Positions 26,732 to 32,052 of a stretch of 32,052 nucleotides of DNA are shown here, in pieces. The stretch is from positions 1-32,052 of the forward strand of contig JABIDS010000010.1 in assembly GCA_018651605.1 (NCBI GenBank). Direction: 5' to 3'. The translations under genes were made by a program, and so were the position numbers. Position 1 is the first letter of the stretch. Each line of letters opens with the position of its first letter. A model generated the notes under the pieces. The model worked only from the letters and a program-made list of their open reading frames with translations, made no database searches and was not told where the DNA came from. Source of the DNA: an archaeon (GTDB taxonomy: Archaea; Nanobdellota; Nanobdellia; Pacearchaeales; GW2011-AR1).

Positions 26732-27448
26732 ATGAATGAAGAACAAATAAAACTATCTTTTTCAAAAGTTAAAGATGATATCACAAATCTCTATGATGAA
26801 ATAATTCATTTAAAATTAGAACTAAATGAAATAAAAATAACATTAAATTCCCTTAATAATCAACTAATTTCTCATAAAAACCCTAATTTAATTAAAAATC
26901 CTTATACGACAGACAATTCGACAAATAATCATTTAAATCAGACATTATCTGTCAATAAGACAGACAATCAGACAGTTCCACAGGAAATAGAGGGGTTAAA
27001 ATACTCAAATCTTAATAGTTCCACAGGAAATGAAGGGGTTTCGACAGACAGACAGACAGACAATAAGACAGACAGACAGACACAAAAAATACCTGAAAAA
27101 AGCATAGAATCAAACATTCAAGAAGCCTCAGACATCTTAGATTCATTAGATCGTTTAAAAAAAGAAATAAGATTAAAATTTAAGCGAGTAACAACTCAAG
27201 AAATGGCTGTTTTCTCGACGATATATCAATTAGAAGAACAAGAGCCCTCTAAAACAACCTACAAACAAATAGCAATTAATTTACACTTAAGTGAGAGCTC
27301 AATAAGAGATTATGTACAAAGAATGATTAACAAAGGAATACCTATAAAAAAACAAAAAATTAACAATAGAAGGATTATTCTGTCTGTTTCTAAAGAGCTC
27401 AAGAAAATAGCAACCTTGTCGACAATAATTCAATTAAGGGGCCTTTAA
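26732..27448 (+). CDS. Coiled-coil/HTH protein with GACAGACA-repeat linker
   Basis: A 238-residue protein. Residues 1-48 form a coiled coil (KVKDDITNLYDEIIHLKLELNEI). Residues 49-125 are a polar Asn/Thr/Gln/Asp linker with TDRQTDNKTDRQT. Residues 135-235 form an HTH domain: QEMAVFSTIYQLEEQ, TTYKQIAINLHLSESSIRDYV (two helices of the HTH), a wing IKKQKINNRRIILSVS, and a tail KKIATLSTIIQLR. The linker is written in DNA as GACA tetranucleotide repeats, and a 23-bp repeat here sits in two different reading frames, so the constraint appears to be on DNA. Likely a DNA-binding oligomer. The same motif occurs at its own promoter, at lhr and at the phosphoesterase gene. Confidence 0.85.
   Translation: MNEEQIKLSFSKVKDDITNLYDEIIHLKLELNEIKITLNSLNNQLISHKNPNLIKNPYTTDNSTNNHLNQTLSVNKTDNQTVPQEIEGLKYSNLNSSTGNEGVSTDRQTDNKTDRQTQKIPEKSIESNIQEASDILDSLDRLKKEIRLKFKRVTTQEMAVFSTIYQLEEQEPSKTTYKQIAINLHLSESSIRDYVQRMINKGIPIKKQKINNRRIILSVSKELKKIATLSTIIQLRGL
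26908..27082 (+). repeat. Intragenic GACA array and 23-bp out-of-frame repeat
   Basis: GACAGACA occurs at 26908-26915 and 26959-26966 (the latter in a CTGTC-AATAA-GACAG hairpin), then five GACA units at 27043-27062 and four at 27067-27082. Between them GTTCCACAGGAAAT followed by a G-rich end is repeated at 26975-26997 and 27018-27040. The 43-bp offset is not a multiple of three, so the two copies encode different residues (TVPQEIEG and SSTGNEGV). Confidence 0.9.
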
Positions 27449-27660
27449 ACAACAAAATTGGGCACTTAAGGTTAGAAAGAACCTCAGAATTTTTTCAACA
27501 AAACCCCTCATATTAGTTTTAATTTAAATTCGTTGTAACGAATATAATCGAACATAAACTGTTTTTATTTATTTTAAGATAAAATCTTAAGTAATTTAAG
27601 GTCTGAAACCCTTAAATTTGAGTACTACGAGCCTTAAAGAACTAAGCCTCACCATGATTC
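27449..27660 (+). ncRNA. Structured non-coding stretch with consecutive hairpins
   Basis: After the 238-residue gene come AGGTT/AACCT (27469-27484) followed by a T-run, a possible terminator; ATTCGTT-GT-AACGAAT (27528-27543); TTAAGAT-AAA-ATCTTAA (27574-27590); and AATTTAAGG/CCTTAAATT (27593-27618, 8-nt loop). Four perfect stems within 150 bp of otherwise unremarkable AT-rich sequence suggest a small structured RNA or a binding-site cluster. No tRNA, rRNA or box C/D pattern is recognised. Confidence 0.45.
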
Positions 27661-27702
27661 AAATTACCTAGGAATTTTCTTTTTTGATAAATAAAAACCT
27701 CT

Positions 27703-27831
27703 TTCTCTCACTTTTTTACTTAAAATTGCCTGAATCAAATACTCACTTTTACAATCTCTTTCAATTTCTCTCACTTTTTCAGGGTATTTTATCATTTTTT
27801 AGTATCTCTAACTCTCACTTTTCACTTTTTT
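27703..27831 (+). repeat. Irregular array of CTCACTTTT repeats
   Basis: TCTCACTTTT or close variants occur at about 27706, 27741, 27768, 27812 and 27821, in a pyrimidine-rich strand just beyond the 3' end of the 195-residue HTH gene. The spacing is irregular (10-45 bp). A 60-codon frame through it is low complexity and is not called a gene. Confidence 0.6.
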
Positions 27832-27840
27832 TAGTTATTT

Positions 27841-28428
27841 TTATTGTTTTTGACTCACATTTCTAGATTTTAACAAAATAGCTTTAGTTTGCTCAGGAAT
27901 AAAGACTCTTTTTTTATTATTTTCACCAACAATTTCTTCAAGCAATCCTTCACTTTTTTGTTTTATACTATTAATCTGACCCCTTACTGTAGCCTTTGTT
28001 TTACCCAACATAGCTCCAAGATCCTCATAGCTTAATTTCATATCAGAATTTAACAAAACAAAGATTATTGCTCTCTCTGTAGTTGATAAGTTGTCTAAGA
28101 ATACTGTTTGAACACCCGTTTGAACACTGTTTGAAACACCTTTAAACGTTGTTTGTTTATTAAACACTGTTTGAGGTTGTTTAAAATTTTGCCCATTTCC
28201 GATAATAGAGAGTATATTCTTAACATTTTCAAGCTCATCTTTCACCGAAGATAATTCTTCCTGAAGTGTTAAAATTTCATCCTTTTGCTCAGAATCCGTA
28301 GCATCAAGGTGTTTGATCCAAGTGTTGTATTTTCCCATATCCTGTTTAACACTGTTGAAGCCTGTTTGAACAGCTTGTTTTAATTCCTCAACTTCCTTTT
28401 TTTCTGCTTTTTTACTAAAAAATCTCAT
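27841..28428 (-). CDS. Coiled-coil/HTH protein with TTCAAACA-repeat linker
   Basis: A 195-residue protein when started at ATG 28428: the TTTATATA box (28454-28464) lies about 30 bp upstream, so the longer 212-codon reading would begin ahead of the transcript. Residues 1-20 are basic (FFSKKAEKKEVEELK), 20-82 form a coiled coil (TLQEELSSVKDELENVKNIL), 85-112 form a Gln/Thr/Val linker (QTVFNKQTTF, VQTGVQTVF) and 113-185 form an HTH domain (TTERAIIFVLLNSD, LSYEDLGAMLGKTKATVRGQI). The plan is the same as in the 238-residue protein. The linker is encoded by TTCAAACA-type repeats that also occur in its promoter and upstream of enolase. Confidence 0.86.
   Translation of the reverse strand: MRFFSKKAEKKEVEELKQAVQTGFNSVKQDMGKYNTWIKHLDATDSEQKDEILTLQEELSSVKDELENVKNILSIIGNGQNFKQPQTVFNKQTTFKGVSNSVQTGVQTVFLDNLSTTERAIIFVLLNSDMKLSYEDLGAMLGKTKATVRGQINSIKQKSEGLLEEIVGENNKKRVFIPEQTKAILLKSRNVSQKQ
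28087..28380 (-). repeat. TTCAAACA-type repeats inside the 195-residue HTH gene
   Basis: On the minus strand TCAAACAGTGTT occurs twice, TTCAAACGGGTGTTCAAACA once, and CTGTTCAAACAGG with GTGTTAAACAGG once more in the coiled-coil part (about 28337-28377). The plus-strand form is TGTTTGAA. The density is far above that of the surrounding DNA. Confidence 0.78.
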
Positions 28429-28453
28429 TATAATATATTTAGAAAAATATACT

Positions 28454-28487
28454 ATATAAAGGTTGCTATAAACAACCATTCAAACAA
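28454..28487 (-). promoter_or_regulatory. Promoter and TGTTTGAATGG element of the 195-residue HTH gene
   Basis: The TTTATATAG box lies at 28454-28464. Directly upstream (28468-28487) the plus strand reads ATAAACAACCATTCAAACAA. The same string with one base missing lies upstream of the enolase box (31780-31798), so both promoters appear to share a regulator. Confidence 0.72.
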
Positions 28488-29023
28488 TCAATCACCGTCG
28501 ATAAAACTCTTTTTTTAATTAATTAATTAATCAGTTTTTTTAGTAAAAATTAACAAAAAACAACTGTTTAAACACCTTCATTCTTTAAATTTTTATAAAA
28601 AACAACTGTTTAAACAACTTAAAAATTAAAATAAATCAACAAAAAACCTCTAAAACAACCCTTAAAACGCAAAAAAAGGCTAGTTTAAAATAAACAACGA
28701 TTAAATAAATAAATACCTCAAATTAAACTAAAATTATCTCCACATAACTAATTAAAAATAGCTTAAAAATTAACAATAAACAGCTTAAATTAACAATAAA
28801 CACTAGTTTTATTAAAAATTAACAAAAATAAAAATTCAAATTAATTTAAAAAATTAAATAATTAAACCCCCTAGAAAATAGAATCTACCAAAATAATAAT
28901 TTTAAACATCCATAATTTATATTTATCAAAATAAAACCCCTCAAATTTTCTCATTTTATCATTAGTATCCAATTTTAATAAATAAACCAAAACAATTAAA
29001 AGCTACAAATATTACAAATATTT
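28488..29023. other. Long AT-rich gene-free region with TGTTTAAACA boxes
   Basis: About 535 bp without a credible gene. It contains a TTAATTAATTAATTAA palindromic tract (about 28515-28531), two copies of CAACTGTTTAAACA 42 bp apart (28561-28574 and 28603-28616, each preceded by a short A-run), and a tandem pair ending TTAACAATAAACA (28761-28782 and 28783-28802). The TGTTTAAACA boxes are close to the motif in the neighbouring HTH gene. Could be a binding or partition-like site; no gene is supported. Confidence 0.6.
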
Positions 29024-29248
29024 ATGGAACCAAAAGAAAAAAATTTAAAAAATCTAGAAGAAATCTCCGAGGCCCCTTCATCAAATAATCGTCAAGAAAA
29101 TATAATCGATGGGGTAGGATTAATAGGAGTTTCAGTATTTGCATACTCTATGTTTTCAAATCCAGTTAAGGAAAGCATCCAAAATACTACTAACACATTT
29201 TACAATTTTTGTCAAACAGTTTCAAGTTATATAGATTTTTTATCTTAA
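29024..29248 (+). CDS. Hypothetical small protein with one weak membrane segment
   Basis: A 74-residue protein: an acidic polar N-terminus (MEPKEKNLKNLEEISEAPSS), a Gly/Ile/Val segment (GVGLIGVSVFAYSMF, about 31-45) that could be a short membrane helix, and a polar C-terminus. No family recognised. No clear box at the usual distance, apart from a weak AATTAAAAG about 25 bp upstream. Coding status rests on plausible composition only. Confidence 0.5.
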   Translation: MEPKEKNLKNLEEISEAPSSNNRQENIIDGVGLIGVSVFAYSMFSNPVKESIQNTTNTFYNFCQTVSSYIDFLS

Positions 29249-29270
29249 AAATAAACCACTATTAATAAAA

Positions 29271-29367
29271 ACTAAAACTTTCTAGCAAAAACTAAAACTT
29301 TCTACACGCATGAATCTAAGAGTTAGTAACTACAATATAATCTAAAATATTAAATTAAGCACTACAA
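29271..29367 (+). promoter_or_regulatory. Repeat element A + C, copy 1, upstream of the 122-residue gene
   Basis: Part A: ACTAAAACTTTCTA twice in tandem (29271-29304, 20-bp period). Part C: TAGTAACTACA (29324-29334) and GCACTACAA (29359-29367). A second A copy lies at 30204-30243 and an inverted C copy at 30247-30288. Relative to its gene, C has the same orientation in both places. Confidence 0.7.
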
Positions 29368-29413
29368 AAACACAAGACTCATTAACTAAATATTATTAAT
29401 TCCATCAAATAAA

Positions 29414-29782
29414 ATGAAAGAAGGATGGTATGTTAATAAAAATGATTTTGCAGATGTAGTTCATGTAACAAACAAAACAATTGAAATGAAACATCCTGCA
29501 ACTGAGGCACTATTTTATCTTTCATTAAAAGACAACCAAAAACCTAAAAAAACAATAGTTCCATTTGGTTTTGAAGATTCTTATATACCAATTAGAGATA
29601 TAGGGGCTCACGCAAAGGCCTTAAATAAAAAAGCATTAGAATGTTTAATCATTTCAGAAGCAATAAGAGATGCTCAAAAATCAATACAATATGGAGATTC
29701 TCAAGGCAGTCTAACACCAAATCCTCCAATAGCAAACAATCAACAAATAACAACAGGCCCTCAAGACAGAAGTGACGAATAA
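29414..29782 (+). CDS. Hypothetical 122-residue protein
   Basis: A soluble protein with a mixed N-terminal domain (residues 1-92: WYVNKNDFADVVHVTNKTIEMKHP, TIVPFGFEDSYIPIRDIGAHAKALNKKALECLIISEAIRDA) and a disordered Gln/Asn/Pro-rich tail. I recognise no family. It lies downstream of repeat element copy 1 and points toward a frameshifted gene that has the inverted element upstream, so the two may be a co-regulated convergent pair. A strong hairpin lies 70 bp after its stop. Confidence 0.6.
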   Translation: MKEGWYVNKNDFADVVHVTNKTIEMKHPATEALFYLSLKDNQKPKKTIVPFGFEDSYIPIRDIGAHAKALNKKALECLIISEAIRDAQKSIQYGDSQGSLTPNPPIANNQQITTGPQDRSDE

Positions 29783-29852
29783 AATTTCTAAAAACAACTC
29801 AAAATACTCCTAAAAACCCTCTATTCCACCGACAAGCAATTTTACACGTAAG

Positions 29853-29882
29853 AAGTTCGCACAACGTATATTGTGAGAACTT
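29853..29882. other. 30-nt hairpin between two convergent genes
   Basis: AAGTTC-G-CACAA (29853-29864), 6-nt loop CGTATA, TTGTG-A-GAACTT (29871-29882): eleven pairs with one G/A mismatch. It may be a shared terminator for the convergent genes, although no T-run follows on either strand. The outer AAGTTC/GAACTT also occurs in the hairpins at 12179-12213 (as AGTTCTCT) and next to polC. Confidence 0.55.
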
Positions 29883-29931
29883 AATTAAAAATAGGAGATT
29901 TTCAAGAAAGAATCAAGGCTCAAGATGGAGA

Positions 29932-30148
29932 TTAAGAGCGTAAAGGTCTTTGGACTTTTTCAGCCCCTATTTCTTCACCTGTTGATAATCCCATATCATA
30001 GGTTTTATATAATACTTTCGCTATTTTTTTCTGTTAAATCTTTTGGAGGTATTTCCCTAGTAAAGGCATTATATATTACTCTAAGATCCTCTTTACTTCC
30101 TCTTACAGGTCGACTTTTATAATTTTCAACAAATTTTTTTAAATTCAT
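29932..30148 (-). pseudogene. Small gene interrupted by a frameshift at an A7 run
   Basis: From ATG 30148 the frame reads MNLKKFVENYKSRPVRG, then SKEDLRVIYNAFTREIPPKD and LTEK before an early stop after KNSESII. Dropping one base of the A7 run (plus-strand T7, 30024-30030) continues as EKIAKVLYKTYDMGLS, then TGEEIGAEKVQRPLRS and a TAA at 29932-29934, giving a compositionally smooth protein of about 71 residues. A TATTTATAAATA box at about 30171-30182 is about 27 bp upstream of ATG 30148. It is a frameshifted gene, a sequencing error in a homopolymer, or a programmed slip. Product unknown. Confidence 0.62.
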
Positions 30149-30203
30149 CTTATCAATTCCATGCATCCTATATTTATAAATATTATGTCAATAAAAATCA
30201 ACC

Positions 30204-30288
30204 AACTAAAACTTCTTATCAAAACCTAAAACTTCCTACACCTTGATTGTAGTGCCTAAAACACAACTAAACTATAATGTAGTTACTA
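30204..30288 (-). promoter_or_regulatory. Repeat element A + inverted C, copy 2
   Basis: AACTAAAACTTCTTATCAAA followed by ACCTAAAACTTCCTACAC (30204-30243) matches part A of copy 1. TTGTAGTGC (30247-30255) and TGTAGTTACTA (30278-30288) are the exact reverse complements of the two ends of part C, 22 bp apart against 24 in copy 1. It lies upstream of the frameshifted minus-strand gene and overlaps the stop codon of the 72-residue gene. Confidence 0.7.
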
Positions 30289-30504
30289 AATATCAACCTT
30301 TCCTTTAGCCCAACTATTCTTCAACTGTTTACGGCCCACACGCCCCTTCTTTTTCAAATACTTACCTTTTAACCCACTCCGAGGCGAGCCCTTAGAAAAC
30401 CCATCCACCTTTTTCTTAACATCTAAAGATTCTTCCTCATCCCAACAACCATCATAATCAAATTCTTCAATCTCACATTCTTTTTTTAAATCAAAATCCT
30501 TCAT
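30286..30504 (-). CDS. Hypothetical 72-residue charged protein
   Basis: Starts at ATG 30504, 13 nt after the enolase stop. Residues 1-30 are acidic (KECEIEEFDYDGCWDEEES), 31-72 strongly basic and Gly-rich (SPRSGLKGKYLKKKGRVGRKQLKNSW). Such bipolar small proteins often bind nucleic acid, but no family is recognised. A longer reading from 30546 would overlap the enolase end and is not favoured. Its upstream gap contains ACTGTTTAAACA, related to the motif around the 195-residue HTH gene. Confidence 0.6.
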   Translation of the reverse strand: MKDFDLKKECEIEEFDYDGCWDEEESLDVKKKVDGFSKGSPRSGLKGKYLKKKGRVGRKQLKNSWAKGKVDI

Positions 30505-30510
30505 TCTAAA

Positions 30511-30526
30511 ACACTGTTTAAACACT
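30511..30526. promoter_or_regulatory. ACACTGTTTAAACACT box at the enolase 3' end
   Basis: A near-palindromic copy of the TGTTTAAACA motif. It includes the TAA of enolase (30518-30520) and ends 7 nt before the ATG of the 72-residue gene. Two more CTGTTTAAACA boxes lie at 28564 and 28606. Confidence 0.55.
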
Positions 30527-31735
30527 ACATAACTCCTTACAGCCATAAATACTACTTCCCTTCAACTTCTTTTCAATCTCCACTAATCTCTCATACTTCA
30601 CCAGTCGCTCTTTAGTAAAAGGCGCACCACTCTTAATCTGCCCACACCCTAAACCAACAGCTAAATCTGCAATAAAATCATCTTTGGTTTCACCACTTCT
30701 ATGGCTAACCATTACTCCCCAACCAGCCTTACGAGCCACCTTAAATGCTTCTATGGCTTCACTAATAGTCCCAATTTGATTAATCTTTAGCAATAAGGCA
30801 TTACACGCTTTATCCAAAACAGCCTTCTCAATTCTTTCAACATTTGTAACCAATAAATCATCACCTACAATTTGAACCCTATCTCCAAATAAATTATTAA
30901 ACCTAATCCAATTTTTCCAATCATTTTGCTCAAAACAATCTTCAATAGAGACAATTTCCAAATTATCTATTAAACTTCCATATCTGTTAATCATTTCATT
31001 TCCATTAATCCCATTATATTTTCCATTTTTAAAAAATTCAGATGCCGCAACATCCAATCCAATTTTAACCTTTCCACCATAATTCAAAACAATTCTATTT
31101 AACATCTTTAAAGCATTTCCATTACTTAATTTCCTAGGGGCAAATCCTCCCTCATCACCTACATTAGAACCTTTCAACTCACGACCCAACTGAGAATAAA
31201 TTTCCTTACCAATCTTAAAAGATTCTTCAAAACTCTTAGCACCCACCGGAGCAACCATAAATTCTTGAAATAACAACTCATTTTTAGCATGTCTTCCTCC
31301 ATTAATCACATTAAAAAAAGGAACAGGCAACCTTATCTTACCCCCACTCAATTTTGAAATATATTCATACAACTCTTTTTTATCTGCAAAAGCTCCTGCA
31401 CGACAAACAGCCATAGAAACACCCAAGATAGCATTAGCTCCCAACTTCCCCTTATCAGACGACCCATCAAGTTCAATCATTTTTTTATCAATCTTAGACT
31501 GATCACTACAATCCATACCAATAATTTCAGGACCAATCAACTTCCTAACATTTTCAACAGCTGTTTGAACACCTCCATTTTTATCCCTTAATTCAACTGC
31601 TTCATAAACACCAGTTGATGCTCCAGAAGGAACACTCGCCTTAAACACTTTCTTCCCAACAACCACTCTTACTTCAACAGTGGGATTTCCCCGAGAATCT
31701 AAAATTGATCGAGCTCTCACCTTTTTTATTTTCAT
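30518..31735 (-). CDS. eno: Enolase (phosphopyruvate hydratase)
   Basis: A 405-residue enolase, converting 2-phosphoglycerate and phosphoenolpyruvate in glycolysis or gluconeogenesis. Seen: RARSILDSRGNPTVEV, SVPSGASTGVYEAVELRD, INGGRHAKNELLFQEFM, NVGDEGGFAP, LDVAASEFF, SIEDCFEQNDW, VGDDLLVTN, LLKINQIGTISEA (catalytic Lys) and VSHRSGETKDDFIADLAVG. SIEDCFEQNDW has Cys where most enolases have Pro. ATG 31735 is used: a TTTATAAA box at 31757-31766 lies about 27 bp upstream (leaderless), so the in-frame GTG at 31747 is not favoured. It is the only recognisable central-carbon enzyme here. Confidence 0.97.
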   Translation of the reverse strand: MKIKKVRARSILDSRGNPTVEVRVVVGKKVFKASVPSGASTGVYEAVELRDKNGGVQTAVENVRKLIGPEIIGMDCSDQSKIDKKMIELDGSSDKGKLGANAILGVSMAVCRAGAFADKKELYEYISKLSGGKIRLPVPFFNVINGGRHAKNELLFQEFMVAPVGAKSFEESFKIGKEIYSQLGRELKGSNVGDEGGFAPRKLSNGNALKMLNRIVLNYGGKVKIGLDVAASEFFKNGKYNGINGNEMINRYGSLIDNLEIVSIEDCFEQNDWKNWIRFNNLFGDRVQIVGDDLLVTNVERIEKAVLDKACNALLLKINQIGTISEAIEAFKVARKAGWGVMVSHRSGETKDDFIADLAVGLGCGQIKSGAPFTKERLVKYERLVEIEKKLKGSSIYGCKELCSV

Positions 31736-31756
31736 AAAAACAAACACCTAACAAAC

Positions 31757-31810
31757 TTTATAAACATTATCCACACACGATAAACACCATTCAAACAACC
31801 ATCCAAACAC
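31757..31810 (-). promoter_or_regulatory. Enolase promoter with TGTTTGAATGG repeats
   Basis: Box TTTATAAAG at 31757-31766. Upstream (31780-31810) the minus strand has three adjacent units, GTGTTTGGATG, GTTGTTTGAATG and GTGTTTATCG. The middle part matches the promoter of the 195-residue HTH gene with a single-base gap, so that protein is a candidate regulator of glycolytic flux. Confidence 0.7.
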
Positions 31811-32052
31811 CTACAACCCAAAATTCTCAACAAAATTCTCAATTACACGATACTCTTCCAAAAAATCATTTCCCCTAGTTTTCAATATAAAAAATTTCTT
31901 CCCTTTATCATCAGTTTCCAAAGAAACAAAATCCTTATTCAAAAGCTCATCAACATAATCCTTAAACATTTGTGGAGAAAGATTAGATGCATAAAGCAAC
32001 CGAGTAGGTTTGATATTACGATTATTTCTAATTGCATTCAAAATGTCCTGTA
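31811..32052 (-). CDS. Winged-helix regulator (COG3432-like), 5' end outside window
   Basis: The frame is open to the right edge: before the TTG at 32041 it continues as QDI, so the true start lies outside. The visible 80 residues read DILNAIRNNRNIKPTRLLYA, SNLSPQMFKDYVDELLNKDF, then a wing ETDDKGKKFFILKTRG and a helix FLEEYRVIENFVENFG. This is the pattern of the small archaeal winged-helix regulators of the COG3432 kind. Target unknown. It is upstream of enolase on the same strand, separated by the enolase promoter. Confidence 0.87.
   Translation of the reverse strand, partial: QDILNAIRNNRNIKPTRLLYASNLSPQMFKDYVDELLNKDFVSLETDDKGKKFFILKTRGNDFLEEYRVIENFVENFGL

Noticed and set aside
27043-27082. 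CRISPR-like array
   Set aside because: The units are 4-bp tandem repeats with no spacers, inside a coding frame; no cas genes are present.
27593-27660. tRNA or box C/D RNA in the hairpin region
   Set aside because: No cloverleaf with TTC arm and no C/D box pair could be found.
27684-27866. 60-codon plus-strand frame rich in Phe, Leu and Ser
   Set aside because: It runs through the CTCACTTTT repeat array, has no promoter at the right distance and overlaps the end of the 195-aa HTH gene on the other strand.
29853-29882. Classical terminator
   Set aside because: The hairpin is strong but neither strand has a T-run after it, so I kept it only as a structured element.
29925-30122. 65-codon plus-strand frame
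   Set aside because: It is the antisense shadow of the frameshifted minus-strand gene, which has better composition and a TATA-like box.

Overview
The window is AT-rich archaeal chromosomal DNA. The evidence is a family-D DNA polymerase (both subunits), an Orc1/Cdc6 initiator, an Lhr-type helicase, an archaeal enolase, TTTAAA or TTTATAAA boxes about 25-27 bp ahead of many start codons (leaderless or near-leaderless genes), and few Shine-Dalgarno sites. Small coiled-coil/winged-helix proteins, a short GPYYYESYRD-type protein and a giant LamG surface protein suggest a DPANN lineage of the Pacearchaeota/Woesearchaeota kind. That placement is an inference from gene style, not a phylogeny.

Left part (1-8600, minus strand): one uninterrupted reading frame runs from 7935 to the left edge (2645 codons, no stop, 3' end outside the window). 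It encodes an exported, modular, LamG/Ig-like giant surface protein. Its start codon overlaps the stop of a small winged-helix gene whose own start region carries two related 14-bp perfect palindromes, so regulator and giant protein look like one autoregulated, translationally coupled unit.

Middle (8700-21660): an M29 aminopeptidase, two membrane proteins (one a TctA/DUF112-type carrier), a DUF5654-like coiled-coil membrane protein, a PurF-like protein with Ser in place of the catalytic Cys, an HD phosphohydrolase, then polymerase D large subunit, polymerase D small subunit and Orc1/Cdc6, all replication genes on the minus strand. Upstream of cdc6 lies a 580-bp gene-free, very AT-rich stretch with 27-bp-spaced direct repeats, a good candidate for the replication origin.

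Right part (21660-32052): PRC-barrel protein, conserved small protein, metallophosphoesterase, Lhr helicase, an exported Ig-like protein, then an accessory stretch (26400-30300) with small winged-helix/coiled-coil proteins and much structured non-coding DNA, then enolase and the end of another winged-helix gene. Two proteins here (238 aa and 195 aa) share a plan: N-terminal coiled coil, low-complexity linker, C-terminal HTH. Each linker is encoded by repeated DNA (GACAGACA in one, TTCAAACA/TGTTTGAA in the other), and the same motif reappears at nearby promoters: GACAGACA at lhr and the metallophosphoesterase, TGTTTGAA at the HTH gene itself and at enolase. This is the strongest candidate for an undescribed system: DNA-binding proteins whose own coding sequence carries an array of their likely target. 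A second small unit at 29271-30288 has a shared regulatory element in front of two convergent genes, one of them frameshifted.
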